Counted from the first letter of the stretch, positions 1 through 6,033 are shown. The stretch: 6,033 nt of DNA from a halophilic archaeon J07HX64 (GCA_000416085.1 KE356579.1:2783822-2789854); one strand, 5' to 3'. Made by a program: numbers and translations. Notes: generated by a model from the sequence alone, not told the origin.

Positions 1-227
1 ACATCCGGGACGGACTCAGCACACCCGTCGAGACGCCATCGTCCGGGTCGGCGACACCGCCCGCACCGGTGCCCCGACCTGACGAGGAGAGTGCGACGCG
101 CGAACCAACCGAGGACGTGTCGACGACACGTGACACCGGGGCTCAAAACACCGACGGCGAACGGCGCAACCGTGAGCCGGGCGCAGGGTCCGCCGGGTCC
201 GAGGAACTGGAACTCGAACGTGAGTAG
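1..227 (+). CDS. C-terminal part of an acidic, probably disordered protein (5' truncated)
   Basis: The reading frame is already open at base 3 and runs 74 codons to a TAG at 225-227; the start lies outside the window. The visible part is rich in Pro, Ser, Thr, Asp and Glu, with a PSSGSATPPAPVPRPDEE stretch, a run of acidic/Arg residues, and the end EELELERE. No catalytic motif or membrane segment is visible. Such low-complexity acidic tails are common at the ends of haloarchaeal proteins, so no function can be assigned. The frame has high GC at third positions and haloarchaeal amino-acid use, while the other plus frames give Arg/His-rich shadows; this is why I accept it as coding. It converges on the isomerase gene, whose stop is 241 bases further on. 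Confidence 0.6.
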   Translation, partial: IRDGLSTPVETPSSGSATPPAPVPRPDEESATREPTEDVSTTRDTGAQNTDGERRNREPGAGSAGSEELELERE

Positions 228-389
228 AGTCGTGCGGTGTGGAGCGGCAGCTGCTCTGTACACGGTCAAACGAGTCCGAACGAGAGATCTACCGCGCGAC
301 GAGGGCAGGTAGAGGTCGGTAGACGACGCGGGGAGTCGTCGACAGCGCAGCGGGGTGACGTCAATATCTGAGTCGATATAGCTCGAGGG

Positions 390-413
390 GTGCTCGACGC
401 GGGTGTCGAGCGC
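390..413. repeat. Strong inverted repeat in the convergent spacer
   Basis: GCTCGAC (392-398) and GTCGAGC (405-411) are perfect complements around a 6-base loop. The stem can extend to 9 pairs with a T-G wobble (391/412) and a G-C pair (390/413). It lies 55 bases past the stop of the isomerase gene and about 160 past the stop of the gene at 1-227, so it may help separate the two convergent transcripts. There is no T-tract beside it, so it is not a typical archaeal terminator. The 228-468 spacer holds no clear gene. Confidence 0.45.
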
Positions 414-468
414 AGAGTGCACGTGATCGGTGTCAGCGCTCCAGAAATCGAGCGAGCGCCTGACCTCG

Positions 469-1425
469 CTACAGCTCCTCGGCGAGTTCGTCGGCGTCGA
501 TGTCGGCGTCCTCGAGCGCCTCCTCGAGGCCACCGCCTCCGCCGCCCATACCGCCCATCATACCGGGGAATCCGCCACCCTCGATCACCTCTTGGACCAC
601 GACACGGTCGATATCGAGCAGCTCGATCAGCTGTTGGCTGATCTGCTGTTTGCCCATCATCCACTGCTGGTTCATCGTCAGCTCCGGCTGGGCATCGATG
701 TACAGTGCCTCCTTCTCGACCTCGACGGTTTCGTAGGTCGGCCCGTCGTCGTCTGCCTCGTTATCCTCGTCCTCGGCGACCTGTTGCTCCTCGACAGTGT
801 CGGTCTCGAAGTGCACGTCGAGGTCGATATCGAGGAACGTCCGGAGCAGGTCACTGGCCTGCTCCTCGCGGTCGCTGACAGTCCCGACGATCTCCCACTC
901 GTACTCGAGCGTGTCGCCGGCGAGCGGGTGGTTGAAGTCGACCCGCGCACGGCCGCCGATGATCCGCTCGACGAACCCGTCGTCCCCGTCGATGCTGACC
1001 CGATTACCGGGGTACCGGTCGTCCTCGGGTATCTTGTCCTTGCTCACGGTACGGAGCTCCTCGTCGTCGTACTCGCCGAACGCCTCCGCCGGGGGCACCG
1101 TCGCCGTGCCGCTGTCGCCGACCACACTGCCGACGAGCGACTCCTCGACAGGGTCGAATATGTGTTGTTCACCCAGAACGATCGTCCGTGGGCCGAACTC
1201 GCGCTCGCCGTCGTCGATCCCCTCCTCCTCGGCGAGGTCACCGTCGGTCGTATCGATGAGGCGATCGTCCTCGACAGTCCGTGCAACGTACTCCAGTCGT
1301 ACGAAGTCGCCGTACTCGAACCCCTCGCTCTCCGTCTCCTCCGCATCGGTTCCGTCAGACTCGGCGACTGTCTCGCTCGTATCCGCGTCGGGCTCCTCCG
1401 CGTCGCCCTCGGGCTCGTTGCTCAT
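469..1425 (-). CDS. FKBP-type peptidyl-prolyl cis-trans isomerase, SlyD-like
   Basis: A 318-residue cytoplasmic isomerase/chaperone that interconverts cis and trans X-Pro bonds during protein folding. Residues 1-36 are an Asp/Glu-rich leader. The FKBP half begins around 38 (YGDFVRLEYVART) and includes GEQHIFDPVEESLVG (85-99) and PPAEAFGEYD (111-120), matching the family's LxGxEEALxG and PxEAFGE blocks. VDFNHPLAGDTLEYEWEIV (162-180) is the hallmark SlyD NHPLAG segment that closes the fold after the inserted chaperone flap. Beyond 190 is a haloarchaeal-type extension, more than half again the length of a minimal SlyD. It ends in a Gly/Met-rich run (GGGFPGMMGGMGG, 283-295) and an acidic tail. 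I prefer the ATG at 1425 over the in-frame TTG at 1434 because a TATA box lies about 25 bases upstream, fitting a leaderless message. The gene is intact. Family is secure; the role of the tail is unknown. Confidence 0.93.
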   Translation of the reverse strand: MSNEPEGDAEEPDADTSETVAESDGTDAEETESEGFEYGDFVRLEYVARTVEDDRLIDTTDGDLAEEEGIDDGEREFGPRTIVLGEQHIFDPVEESLVGSVVGDSGTATVPPAEAFGEYDDEELRTVSKDKIPEDDRYPGNRVSIDGDDGFVERIIGGRARVDFNHPLAGDTLEYEWEIVGTVSDREEQASDLLRTFLDIDLDVHFETDTVEEQQVAEDEDNEADDDGPTYETVEVEKEALYIDAQPELTMNQQWMMGKQQISQQLIELLDIDRVVVQEVIEGGGFPGMMGGMGGGGGGLEEALEDADIDADELAEEL

Positions 1426-1447
1426 ACTAAGCAAACTGTCGTTGCGC

Positions 1448-1453
1448 TATTAA
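1448..1453 (-). promoter_or_regulatory. TATA box of the isomerase gene
   Basis: On the minus strand this reads TTAATA, inside CCTTAATAGC. Its centre is about 25 bases upstream of the ATG at 1425, the archaeal TATA-to-start distance for a transcript that begins at or next to the start codon. It lies in the 145-base gap after the mutase stop, so the isomerase need not depend on read-through from the mutase. Confidence 0.6.
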
Positions 1454-1570
1454 GGACACCGTTTCAGCGACACGCGGTCCCGACCGGCCACAGACAGAGC
1501 CGACATGCCACGAGCGAGCGGTAGTGGGTGTCGACAGCAGCGGGGGTCGAGGGGTGCAACGGAGCCGTCG

Positions 1571-2937
1571 TCAGCGGCGGGCGTCCGCCCGTGCGTCGGT
1601 GACGTGTTGGACCATCCACTCGGCGAGATCAGCCGCCCGGTCAGGGTCACGGGCCTCGGCGTACACCCGGACTATCGGCTCAGTCCCGCTGGGTCGCGCG
1701 AGCACCCAGCTGTCGCCGTAGTCGAGACGGTAGCCGTCGGTCGTGTCGACCGTGGCGTCGCTCTCTCGGGCCGCCTGCGCGGCTGCCTCGAGCATCACCT
1801 CGCGCTCCCGGTCGTTGCGGTGGTGTAGGTTCTCGCGGACGTTGTGGTAGTCGTTGTAGGGCGCGATCACCGCGCTTGCCGGCTGGTTCGCCACCAGTTC
1901 GAGAAACCGTGCGGCGGTGTAGGCCCCGTCCCGGGCGAGTCGGTAGCCGGGGAAGAAGATGCCGCCGTTGCTCTCACCCGCCACCGGAACCGTCTCGCCG
2001 TCAGCCAGCAGCTCCCGTATCACCGTGATGATGTGTGTGCTCCCGATAGGGGTGAGCGCCATCTCCGCGTCCGCTTCGGCAACGACATCGACCAACCGCT
2101 GAGAGACGTTCACCGCAGAGACACACGTCTCCCCCGGCCCGAGTTCGGCCGCGGCGAGCGCCGCAAACGCCGCGGCTCCCTCGATGTGTGAGCCGGTCTC
2201 GTCGACGAACATCGCACGGTCGGCGTCGCCATCGTGTGCGACCCCAAGATCCGCGTCCGCTGCGCGCACGAGCGACCGGAGCTCCCCGAGCGTCGCCTCG
2301 ACCGGTTCGGGGTCACGGCCCGGAAACCGGCCGTCGGGCTGTGCGTTAATCGTCTTCACCGTACAGCCAAGCGCCGCGAACAACTCCGGGCTGGTCAGCG
2401 CACCTGCCCCGTGGCCGGGGTCGAGCGCGACCGTCAGTCCGCGTTGGCGATCGCCGACCGGTCGACCGCCGCCAGCAGTTGCTCACGGTATGCCCGGCCC
2501 ACATCGTCAACCTGCTGACGCCTGCCAACCTCGTCCCACGCGACGAGCCCCGGGTCGCCCTCCAAACGCGCTTCCACCCGGTCGAGAGCGTCGCTCGTCA
2601 GTTCGACCCCCTCGGGGCCGACCAGTTTCACCCCGTTGAACGCCGGCGGATTGTGCGAGGCTGTGACCATCACACCCGGCACCTCCTCGCGCTCGCAGTG
2701 CGCCTGTAGCGCCGGCGTCGGCACGGTGCCCACACGGTCGACACTGTGGCCGACACTCGACAACCCGCTCGAAACGGCATCGACAAACAGTCCACCCGTC
2801 CGGCGGGTGTCCCGTGCCACGGCGACCCGGCCCGCGTCGAACTCGCCCCCCGCGGCCTGTGCCACTCTGACCGCATCGCTCGGCGTGAGTTCCTCGCCGA
2901 CGATACCCCGGACGCCGCTGGAGCCGAATATGTTCAT
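1571..2937 (-). pseudogene. Phosphohexomutase (phosphomannomutase / phosphoglucosamine mutase family), frameshifted
   Basis: This alpha-D-phosphohexomutase interconverts sugar 1- and 6-phosphates through a phosphoserine, supplying precursors for nucleotide sugars and glycosylation. It is split: 2937-2434 encodes residues 1-167 and ends at a TGA; the rest runs on in another frame to the TGA at 1571. Restoring one base near 2440 gives 455 residues, the normal archaeal length. All signature motifs survive: start MNIFGSSGVRGI, catalytic loop TASHNPP (Ser94), metal loop DGDADR (236-241), sugar loop GESNGG followed by IFFP (321-329), and phosphate loop RPSGTEP (415-421). The GExNGG-IFP form is typical of archaeal phosphomannomutase/GlmM-like enzymes, but substrate cannot be fixed. 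The downstream half has no good start; its first in-frame candidate is a TTG at 2383, which would lose the catalytic serine and metal-loop context. Either a recent null allele or a one-base sequence error. Confidence 0.88.
2434..2443 (-). other. Frameshift site in the mutase gene
   Basis: In the first frame the minus strand reads AAC GCG GAC TGA. The conserved continuation (GLTVALDPGHGAG) begins at GGA, sharing the G at base 2440. One missing G in the GCGG run explains it: AAC GCG GGA CTG would encode Asn-Ala-Gly-Leu and restore the frame. The break falls at the junction between the catalytic domain and the next domain. No slippery heptamer or obvious downstream stem supports programmed frameshifting. 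Confidence 0.8.
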
Positions 2938-2960
2938 CTGTTCTTTCTGCGTGTCGGGCC

Positions 2961-2968
2961 AAAATATA
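2961..2968 (-). promoter_or_regulatory. TATA box of the mutase gene
   Basis: The minus strand reads TATATTTT here, in CTATATTTTGG. The centre is about 28 bases upstream of the ATG at 2937, giving a leaderless or nearly leaderless message. It is the most AT-rich patch in its surroundings. An inverted repeat (CCGGG-GGT-CCCGG, 2979-2991) sits just upstream of it and could overlap the BRE or an operator. The intact promoter suggests the mutase break is recent, or not real. Confidence 0.62.
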
Positions 2969-3082
2969 GATTCCGCTCCCGGGGGTCCCGGAACCCGGAC
3001 TCACGATCTCTCCGCCTCTCACCGGACTGTCCGACGGGCGTTCACATCCGCTCACCGCTTGCATTCCCGGTTCCGTCCGCTC

Positions 3083-3596
3083 TCACGGGTGGCGCACGAG
3101 CAATGCGAGCGTCACCACGACAACCCCGAATCCGGACTCGCCGTTGTCTGCACCACCATCTGGAGAAAACACGACTGTCTGACCCGTCCCGTACTCCCGG
3201 GAGACAGCGGTAGTACGTGAATCGCGGGGTCAACGGGTTCGAGAGACTCCGGCTCTTGTCATCACCGAAGAGTACGTCCTCCGAACTACCCCGATACGTC
3301 CCGCCTCGACGACGCGCTCTGCAGACACACGCTGAAACGCAGATGTGTCTGTAGGGGGTGCAGTCTCCACGGGCGTGTCCTCGGGCCACACTGGGGTGGG
3401 TACCTGGATGCCGTCGTCGGGTGGCCGGATCCTGTCGCGTGGGACGCGGGTCGTGGTGGCGCGTGCCGAGACAACCGCCGGGTGTTCACCCGACTCGTCG
3501 TGGGGTCCGGCGGATACAGATGGGGCTCTCGACCCTGCGAGCGCCGAATACGGGCTGTTTCCGCCCCGTGTTCACGCCGACGGAAGAATCGATCAT
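3083..3596 (-). pseudogene. Probable coding relic with a PGF-CTERM-like tail
   Basis: One minus-strand frame is open from 3571 to 3083 except for a single TGA at 3230-3232. Before that TGA it reads as acidic, Pro/Thr-rich sequence (DDGIQVPTPVWPEDTPVE, then APPTDTSAFQRV). After it comes REYGTGQTVVFSPDGG, ADNGESGFGVVVVTLALLV, a short basic end (RHP) and a stop. A Thr/Pro/Asp linker followed by a Gly-Phe-Gly, a hydrophobic run and a basic end resembles the PGF-CTERM signal that archaeosortase A processes on haloarchaeal surface proteins. Here the hydrophobic run is short (about 11 residues) and the proline before GF is replaced by Ser. A possible start (ATG 3596, or GTG 3575 about 30 bases from the AT-rich 3601-3608) is in a different frame, so a second break would be needed. 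The opposite strand also has an open frame (3345-3638), so coding on this strand is inference, not proof. Confidence 0.33.
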
Positions 3597-3726
3597 GAAC
3601 TTTTATTAGGAATGGGGACACAGATCGTAGTACAATGATTGCGCTCGGAGTACGCGTACACTAGCACCACCCCGTCTGACCGAGCGCATCGGTTCTCGAT
3701 CACACCCTATACAGGACACACATCTC

Positions 3727-3903
3727 ATGAGCACACGACCCCACACGACGACAGAAACCGAGCCCCAACCCACAACAGACACAGATGAGGCGTTTAGAGC
3801 GAGCAACGCACCTCGCACGTTCGACCCGTTCAATACCCGCGACTGTCCGGAGATGTTCGAGGACAGGTGGGCCGACACCAGCGACCGCCCGAACCGGTAC
3901 TGA
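3727..3903 (+). CDS. Small acidic protein of unknown function (58 residues)
   Basis: ATG at 3727 to TGA at 3901-3903. The first third is Thr/Pro-rich and polar (TTTETEPQPTTDTDEAF). The second half is more ordered-looking: FDPFNTRDC (32-40), PEMFEDRW (41-48) and the end SDRPNRY. There are 12 acidic against 7 Arg residues, no Lys, one Cys, and no membrane segment or signal peptide. I do not recognise the family. Support for coding is haloarchaeal residue use, an in-frame ATG as the only plausible start (upstream the frame is open to a TAG at 3628 but has no ATG or GTG), and the lack of a competing coherent frame. A TATA-like CTATAC at 3707-3711 is only about 18 bases upstream, too close for a leaderless start; the AT-rich 3601-3608 would give a leader of roughly 95 bases. 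It could also be the 3' remnant of a longer gene. Confidence 0.5.
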   Translation: MSTRPHTTTETEPQPTTDTDEAFRASNAPRTFDPFNTRDCPEMFEDRWADTSDRPNRY

Positions 3904-4024
3904 GTCCCCCACAGAGACACCGTGAACCGCACCAGCAGAGACCTCGATACAACCTTGTCTGTGGGCAGGTGGCCGGGAGAAAGACAGGAACAGTAGTGTC
4001 GAGTTCGCGGCTACCGTCACGCTC

Positions 4025-4030
4025 AAATAA
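4025..4030 (+). promoter_or_regulatory. TATA-like element of the membrane methyltransferase gene
   Basis: AAATAA inside CTCAAATAACTCC. Its centre is about 25 bases upstream of the ATG at 4052, the spacing seen for leaderless haloarchaeal transcripts. This supports 4052 over the ATG at 4041, which opens a different frame and stops after 16 codons. Confidence 0.5.
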
Positions 4031-4051
4031 CTCCATCTCTATGTACCTCGT

Positions 4052-4816
4052 ATGGCAGCAGAGTCAACCGAGCGAACAGGATTCAAAATAACGCGGCGAC
4101 GCGGTATCGCGCTAGTGGCGCTCGTAGTTGGGGCGATAGTCGTCGAGGGAACGTCATTACTGCCCTCGTTCGTCGGGCATATCCACTACTTCATGTCCGA
4201 CCAAGTGAACGTGATTCAGGGGAACTGGTCGCTCGTGCTCCTGAACATCGGCGTGTTTCTGGCCTTCGCCATCCCGCTCGCGGCGGGGTTCCGATGGCGG
4301 GTCAACTGGCAGTCGGCCTCGCTCGGGGTGTACGGCGCGTTCATCGTCTCGCTGTTCGTCGAGATGTACGGTGTACCGCTGACATTTTACATCAGCTCCG
4401 CCGCGGTGCCGAGCGCCGCAGGACTGGGTTCGGCCGGTGGACAGTCCGCGCTGTTTACATTCACCTTCCTCGGTCAGCCGATGGCGCTGACCTTCTGGAA
4501 GACAGTCGGCGCGGGGATGATCATCCTCGGGGCGATTATCATCGCAGTCGGGTGGGCGACGCTGTACCGCACCAGTGACGAACTGGTCACGAGTGGGCTC
4601 TACAACTACTCACGACATCCGCAGTATCTCGGCTTCCTGCTGTTCCTCGGTGGCTGGTTCGTCCACTGGCCGTCGATGCTCACGACGGCGATGTTCCCGG
4701 TGCTCGCCTACTTCTACTACCGCCTCTCCAAGGTCGAGGAGAGTGAGGTTATGGAGCAGATGAACAACAAAGAAGCCTACCAGGAGTACATCGAGTCGAC
4801 GCCGCGGTTCCTCTGA
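4052..4816 (+). CDS. Membrane methyltransferase, isoprenylcysteine carboxyl methyltransferase (ICMT) type
   Basis: A 254-residue integral membrane protein. Hydrophobic segments lie at about 19-40, 60-80, 90-113, 152-172, 192-207 and 211-224, after a short polar, basic N-terminus ([15 protein letters not shown]) that suggests a cytoplasmic start. The family signature is at the C-terminus: [17 protein letters not shown] (179-194), where the RHP-x-Y block belongs to the S-adenosylmethionine site, and after the last helices E229-E230 ... [14 protein letters not shown] (241-254), matching the E-x(n)-Y-x-x-Y-x-x-x-x-P-R-F/L ending of ICMT/PEMT-like enzymes. These enzymes methylate a carboxyl or amine on a lipid or lipidated protein at the membrane; the substrate here cannot be told, and many archaeal members have no known one. 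The gene is intact and independently promoted, with no neighbour in the same transcript. A residue range of about 115-150 forms a Gly/Ala/Ser-rich loop that is long for the family core. Confidence 0.85.
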   Translation: MAAESTERTGFKITRRRGIALVALVVGAIVVEGTSLLPSFVGHIHYFMSDQVNVIQGNWSLVLLNIGVFLAFAIPLAAGFRWRVNWQSASLGVYGAFIVSLFVEMYGVPLTFYISSAAVPSAAGLGSAGGQSALFTFTFLGQPMALTFWKTVGAGMIILGAIIIAVGWATLYRTSDELVTSGLYNYSRHPQYLGFLLFLGGWFVHWPSMLTTAMFPVLAYFYYRLSKVEESEVMEQMNNKEAYQEYIESTPRFL

Positions 4817-4836
4817 GACTGCGCCCAACTGCAGTC
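4817..4836 (+). terminator. Small hairpin directly after the methyltransferase stop
   Basis: GACTGC (4817-4822) and GCAGTC (4831-4836) form a perfect 6-pair stem around an 8-base loop, starting at the base after the TGA. A modest T-containing stretch (GATCTTTACTGTT) follows. Position and structure suit a 3' end signal, but the T-run is short, so the call is weak. Confidence 0.35.
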
Positions 4837-4915
4837 GCGATCTTTACTGTTGCTCTCACACGCTAACAGAGTGGTGCCTGCACGTTCCCGAACTCGGTTC
4901 CGCACCGTCCCGGGT

Positions 4916-4952
4916 CGTTCGACATATGTATATCGCGGTACCGGTTCGAACG
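4916..4952. repeat. Inverted repeat flanking an AT-rich core
   Basis: CGTTCGA (4916-4922) and TCGAACG (4946-4952) are perfect 7-base complements separated by 23 bases that begin CATATGTATAT. The arms extend imperfectly into GGG/CCC on the outside. The arrangement looks like a promoter core between paired protein-binding half-sites, but no intact gene starts within range on either strand. It may be a leftover control region, or chance. Confidence 0.35.
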
Positions 4953-4986
4953 CCCCCGGGTGACCGGTCGCCCGCACAGAGGGTCT

Positions 4987-5669
4987 TCAGAGAGTAGGCG
5001 ACACAGGCTGTTGCTCGGTCGCGCCGAGGATGATGTGGACGGGTCCGGAGTCGTCTGCGTGTGCGAACCGGTGCGGTGATAGGCTCGTTGCGGGCGTGGG
5101 TGAACAGTTCGAGTCCGGTGTCGTGTCGCCTGAACCGTTCGTATTCTGGCGGTTACGGGACCGCTGGAGTGTGGCGGGCTGGTCGGGGCCGGCGGCGGTG
5201 TGTGACCCCCGGAACGAGCTGAACTCCTCACGGTGGCGAACTCCTTATGACTCATCGGGAACGTCGGAGTGACATCACCGAGCGCCGACGCGAACCGGCC
5301 GCCGTACACCTCGCTGCCCGGGTCGATGGGCGAGAGCGTCACCTCGTGGAGGCGACGACCGACTACAGTCCGGAACACCTGTGTCCGGTGTCGACTCCGC
5401 GTACCCCGGCCCCCGGTGCGAGTCGAGCCTCGCCTCCTGTGACAGGTGTATCCCACATCGGTAACCATCGGTTTCGCAGACAGCGGCCGTATCGGTGAAG
5501 TACACCGACCGGACGCCCTGCTCACAGCAGACTGCACCAGCGGCGTCGAGAATCGACGCCACGTACCGACACAGCACAGCGCGCTCGGGGTCGGCACCCG
5601 CGTGCGCGATGCCGTGAGCGTGGGCCGGTCGGCGGCGAGGGCACAGTTCTCTGGTAGGTCGTGCTCGTC
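4987..5669 (-). pseudogene. Multiply frameshifted relic of an uncharacterised haloarchaeal gene
   Basis: No single frame is long, but a coherent acidic protein can be followed down the minus strand by changing frame. From 5669: DEHDLPENCALAADRPTLT; then, after one missing base near 5612, AIAHAGADPERAVLCRYVAS, ILDAAGAVCCEQGVRSVYF and GYRCGIHLSQEARLDSHRGP; near 5377 back to the first frame with FRTVVGRRLHEVTLSPIDPG, SEVYGGRFASALGDVTP and MSHKEF; near 5235 to REEFSSFRGSHTAAGPDQPA; near 5140 to PEYERFRRHDTGLELFTHAR and NEPITA; near 5070 to HADDSGPVHIILGATEQQPV and a TGA at 4987-4989. Each piece has haloarchaeal composition, and the first two indels cancel. I do not recognise the family; there are no clear catalytic motifs or membrane segments. 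About 225 residues are represented; the N-terminus is not found. Intact genes nearby have no such breaks, so general sequencing error is an unlikely cause. Confidence 0.6.
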
Positions 5670-5902
5670 TGTCGGGGAACCGGGTTTGCGTCTGCACAGA
5701 TTCCGCCACTCGGCTTTCGCCTACAGCTAAGCGTCGTGTGTCGGATCCGTACCGGTCAGGTCTATCGGTCCGTTGCCCCTGCGGAGCGTCTCCCGGTCGT
5801 GCGCTCGCGCCCTGTCTCCGTGAGTCTGCCCGACCGACCGGGGACTGTCACTTCCTCTCGTTAGTGGGCGACAGAAGTGAGTTTTCCCCATGATATCTGT
5901 CG

Positions 5903-5929
5903 GGTGTGACACCTGCAGGACAGTCCTGC
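5903..5929. promoter_or_regulatory. Two abutting dyad-symmetric elements
   Basis: GGTGT-G-ACACC (5903-5913) and GCAGGAC-A-GTCCTGC (5915-5929) are both perfect palindromes around one central base, separated by a single T. Arms of 5 and 7 with a one-base centre are poor RNA hairpins but a good shape for dimeric DNA-binding proteins. They lie between the terminator at 5944-5960 and the relic gene, where that gene's control region would be expected. Operator function is inference. Confidence 0.4.
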
Positions 5930-5943
5930 CGGTCAGCGGGAGC

Positions 5944-5960
5944 AAAAAAGAAAAGAGATA
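5944..5960 (-). terminator. T-rich archaeal terminator after the dockerin-like gene
   Basis: On the minus strand this reads TATCTCTTTTCTTTTTT, starting 24 bases beyond the TAG at 5985. Archaeal RNA polymerase stops at such T-rich tracts without needing a hairpin. It is the longest homopolymer-like pyrimidine run in the window and is out of character for this GC-rich DNA. Confidence 0.6.
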
Positions 5961-5984
5961 GAGCGGATTGATCGCTGGTCTCAG

Positions 5985-6033
5985 CTACATGAGTGCGCGG
6001 AACAGCACCTGCACATCGAAGATGGTGACCTCG
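5985..6033 (-). CDS. C-terminal end of a protein with a dockerin/EF-hand-like motif (truncated by window edge)
   Basis: Only the last 15 codons are visible: EVTIFDVQVLFRALM followed by TAG at 5985-5987. The pattern (hydrophobic)-x-I-x-D-V-Q-x-L-F matches the second half of a dockerin-type EF-hand repeat, as found at the end of many secreted haloarchaeal proteins, where the preceding residues are usually D-x-N-x-D-G. Those calcium ligands would lie beyond the window edge, so the domain call is tentative. That this is a real 3' gene end is supported by the T-rich terminator 24 bases downstream. Confidence 0.5.
   Translation of the reverse strand, partial: EVTIFDVQVLFRALM

Larger units (their letters stand above)
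5670..5984. other. Gene-free stretch upstream of the relic
   Basis: I find no gene here that I can support. The minus strand contains a short coherent piece ending NGPIDLTGTDPTHDA before a TAG near 5727, which could be more of the decayed gene's 5' part, but it has no usable promoter and no clear join to the downstream fragments. The stretch also holds the paired dyads at 5903-5929 and the T-rich terminator at 5944-5960. Confidence 0.4.

Noticed and set aside
234..460. Coherent-looking minus-strand stretch beyond the isomerase stop (for example HVHSALDTRVEHPSSYIDSD)
   Set aside because: It has no start codon or promoter, and part of it is forced by the hairpin at 390-413. Could be a gene relic, but too weak to call.
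430..1524. Long plus-strand open frame (364 codons) opposite the isomerase
   Set aside because: It is the antisense shadow of a clear SlyD-like gene; its sequence is Leu/Val/Arg repeats driven by the GTCG-rich complement and has no motif.
2434..2443. Programmed -1 frameshifting in the mutase
   Set aside because: No slippery heptamer or stimulatory structure is visible, and this family is not known to use recoding; a one-base deletion or error is simpler.
3345..3638. Plus-strand 97-codon frame ending RIDHELLLGMGTQIVVQ
   Set aside because: It looks plausible and its third-position GC is similar to the minus frame, but it has no promoter at the right distance. I kept the minus-strand reading because it ends in a recognisable tail; the choice is uncertain.
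3606..3932. Minus-strand frame opposite the small protein
   Set aside because: Its Val/Trp/Gly-rich middle is the complement of the Thr/Pro codons of the 58-residue ORF, and it has no coherent domain.
4863..5597. Single 244-codon minus-strand frame
   Set aside because: Only the middle (about 5377-5235) is coherent; the rest is Ser/Thr/Arg/Pro-rich shadow. The better model is the multi-frame relic.
1..6033. CRISPR array, tRNA or rRNA genes, insertion sequence, toxin-antitoxin or defence genes
   Set aside because: I saw no regularly spaced repeats, cloverleaf or conserved rRNA sequence, transposase motif, or recognisable defence protein on either strand.

Overview
The window looks like a haloarchaeal (class Halobacteria) chromosome segment. 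It is GC-rich. The clear proteins are strongly acidic. The best gene starts sit about 25-28 bases downstream of TATA-like hexamers, as expected for leaderless archaeal transcripts. Genus and species cannot be told from the sequence alone.

Layout, left to right. (1) Bases 1-227: the 3' end of a plus-strand gene encoding an acidic, probably disordered tail. (2) Bases 228-468: a convergent spacer with a strong hairpin. (3) Bases 469-1425, minus: an intact SlyD-like FKBP prolyl isomerase with its own TATA box. (4) Bases 1571-2937, minus: a phosphohexomutase (phosphomannomutase/phosphoglucosamine mutase family). It carries every catalytic motif but is split by a one-base frameshift near 2440. (5) Bases 2938-3726: no intact gene. 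One minus-strand frame (3571-3083) reads as a coding relic broken by a single TGA, ending in a tail that resembles the PGF-CTERM sorting signal. (6) Bases 3727-3903, plus: an unrecognised 58-residue small protein. (7) Bases 4052-4816, plus: an intact membrane methyltransferase of the isoprenylcysteine carboxyl methyltransferase type. (8) Bases 4817-5984: no intact gene, but a minus-strand stretch (about 5669-4987) is a coding relic that can be followed through five reading-frame changes. Several dyads lie around it. (9) Bases 5985-6033, minus: the last 15 codons of a gene ending in a dockerin/EF-hand-like motif, followed by a T-rich terminator.

The isomerase and mutase are codirectional but have separate promoters. 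The methyltransferase is also independently promoted. I see no operon tying the genes into one pathway. The main theme is decay: two intact housekeeping-type genes and one membrane enzyme sit among one broken mutase and at least one, probably two, degraded genes. I did not find a convincing new defence, mobile or regulatory system. The most useful leads are the mutase frameshift, the multi-frameshift relic at 4987-5669, the small protein at 3727 and the paired dyads at 5903-5929.
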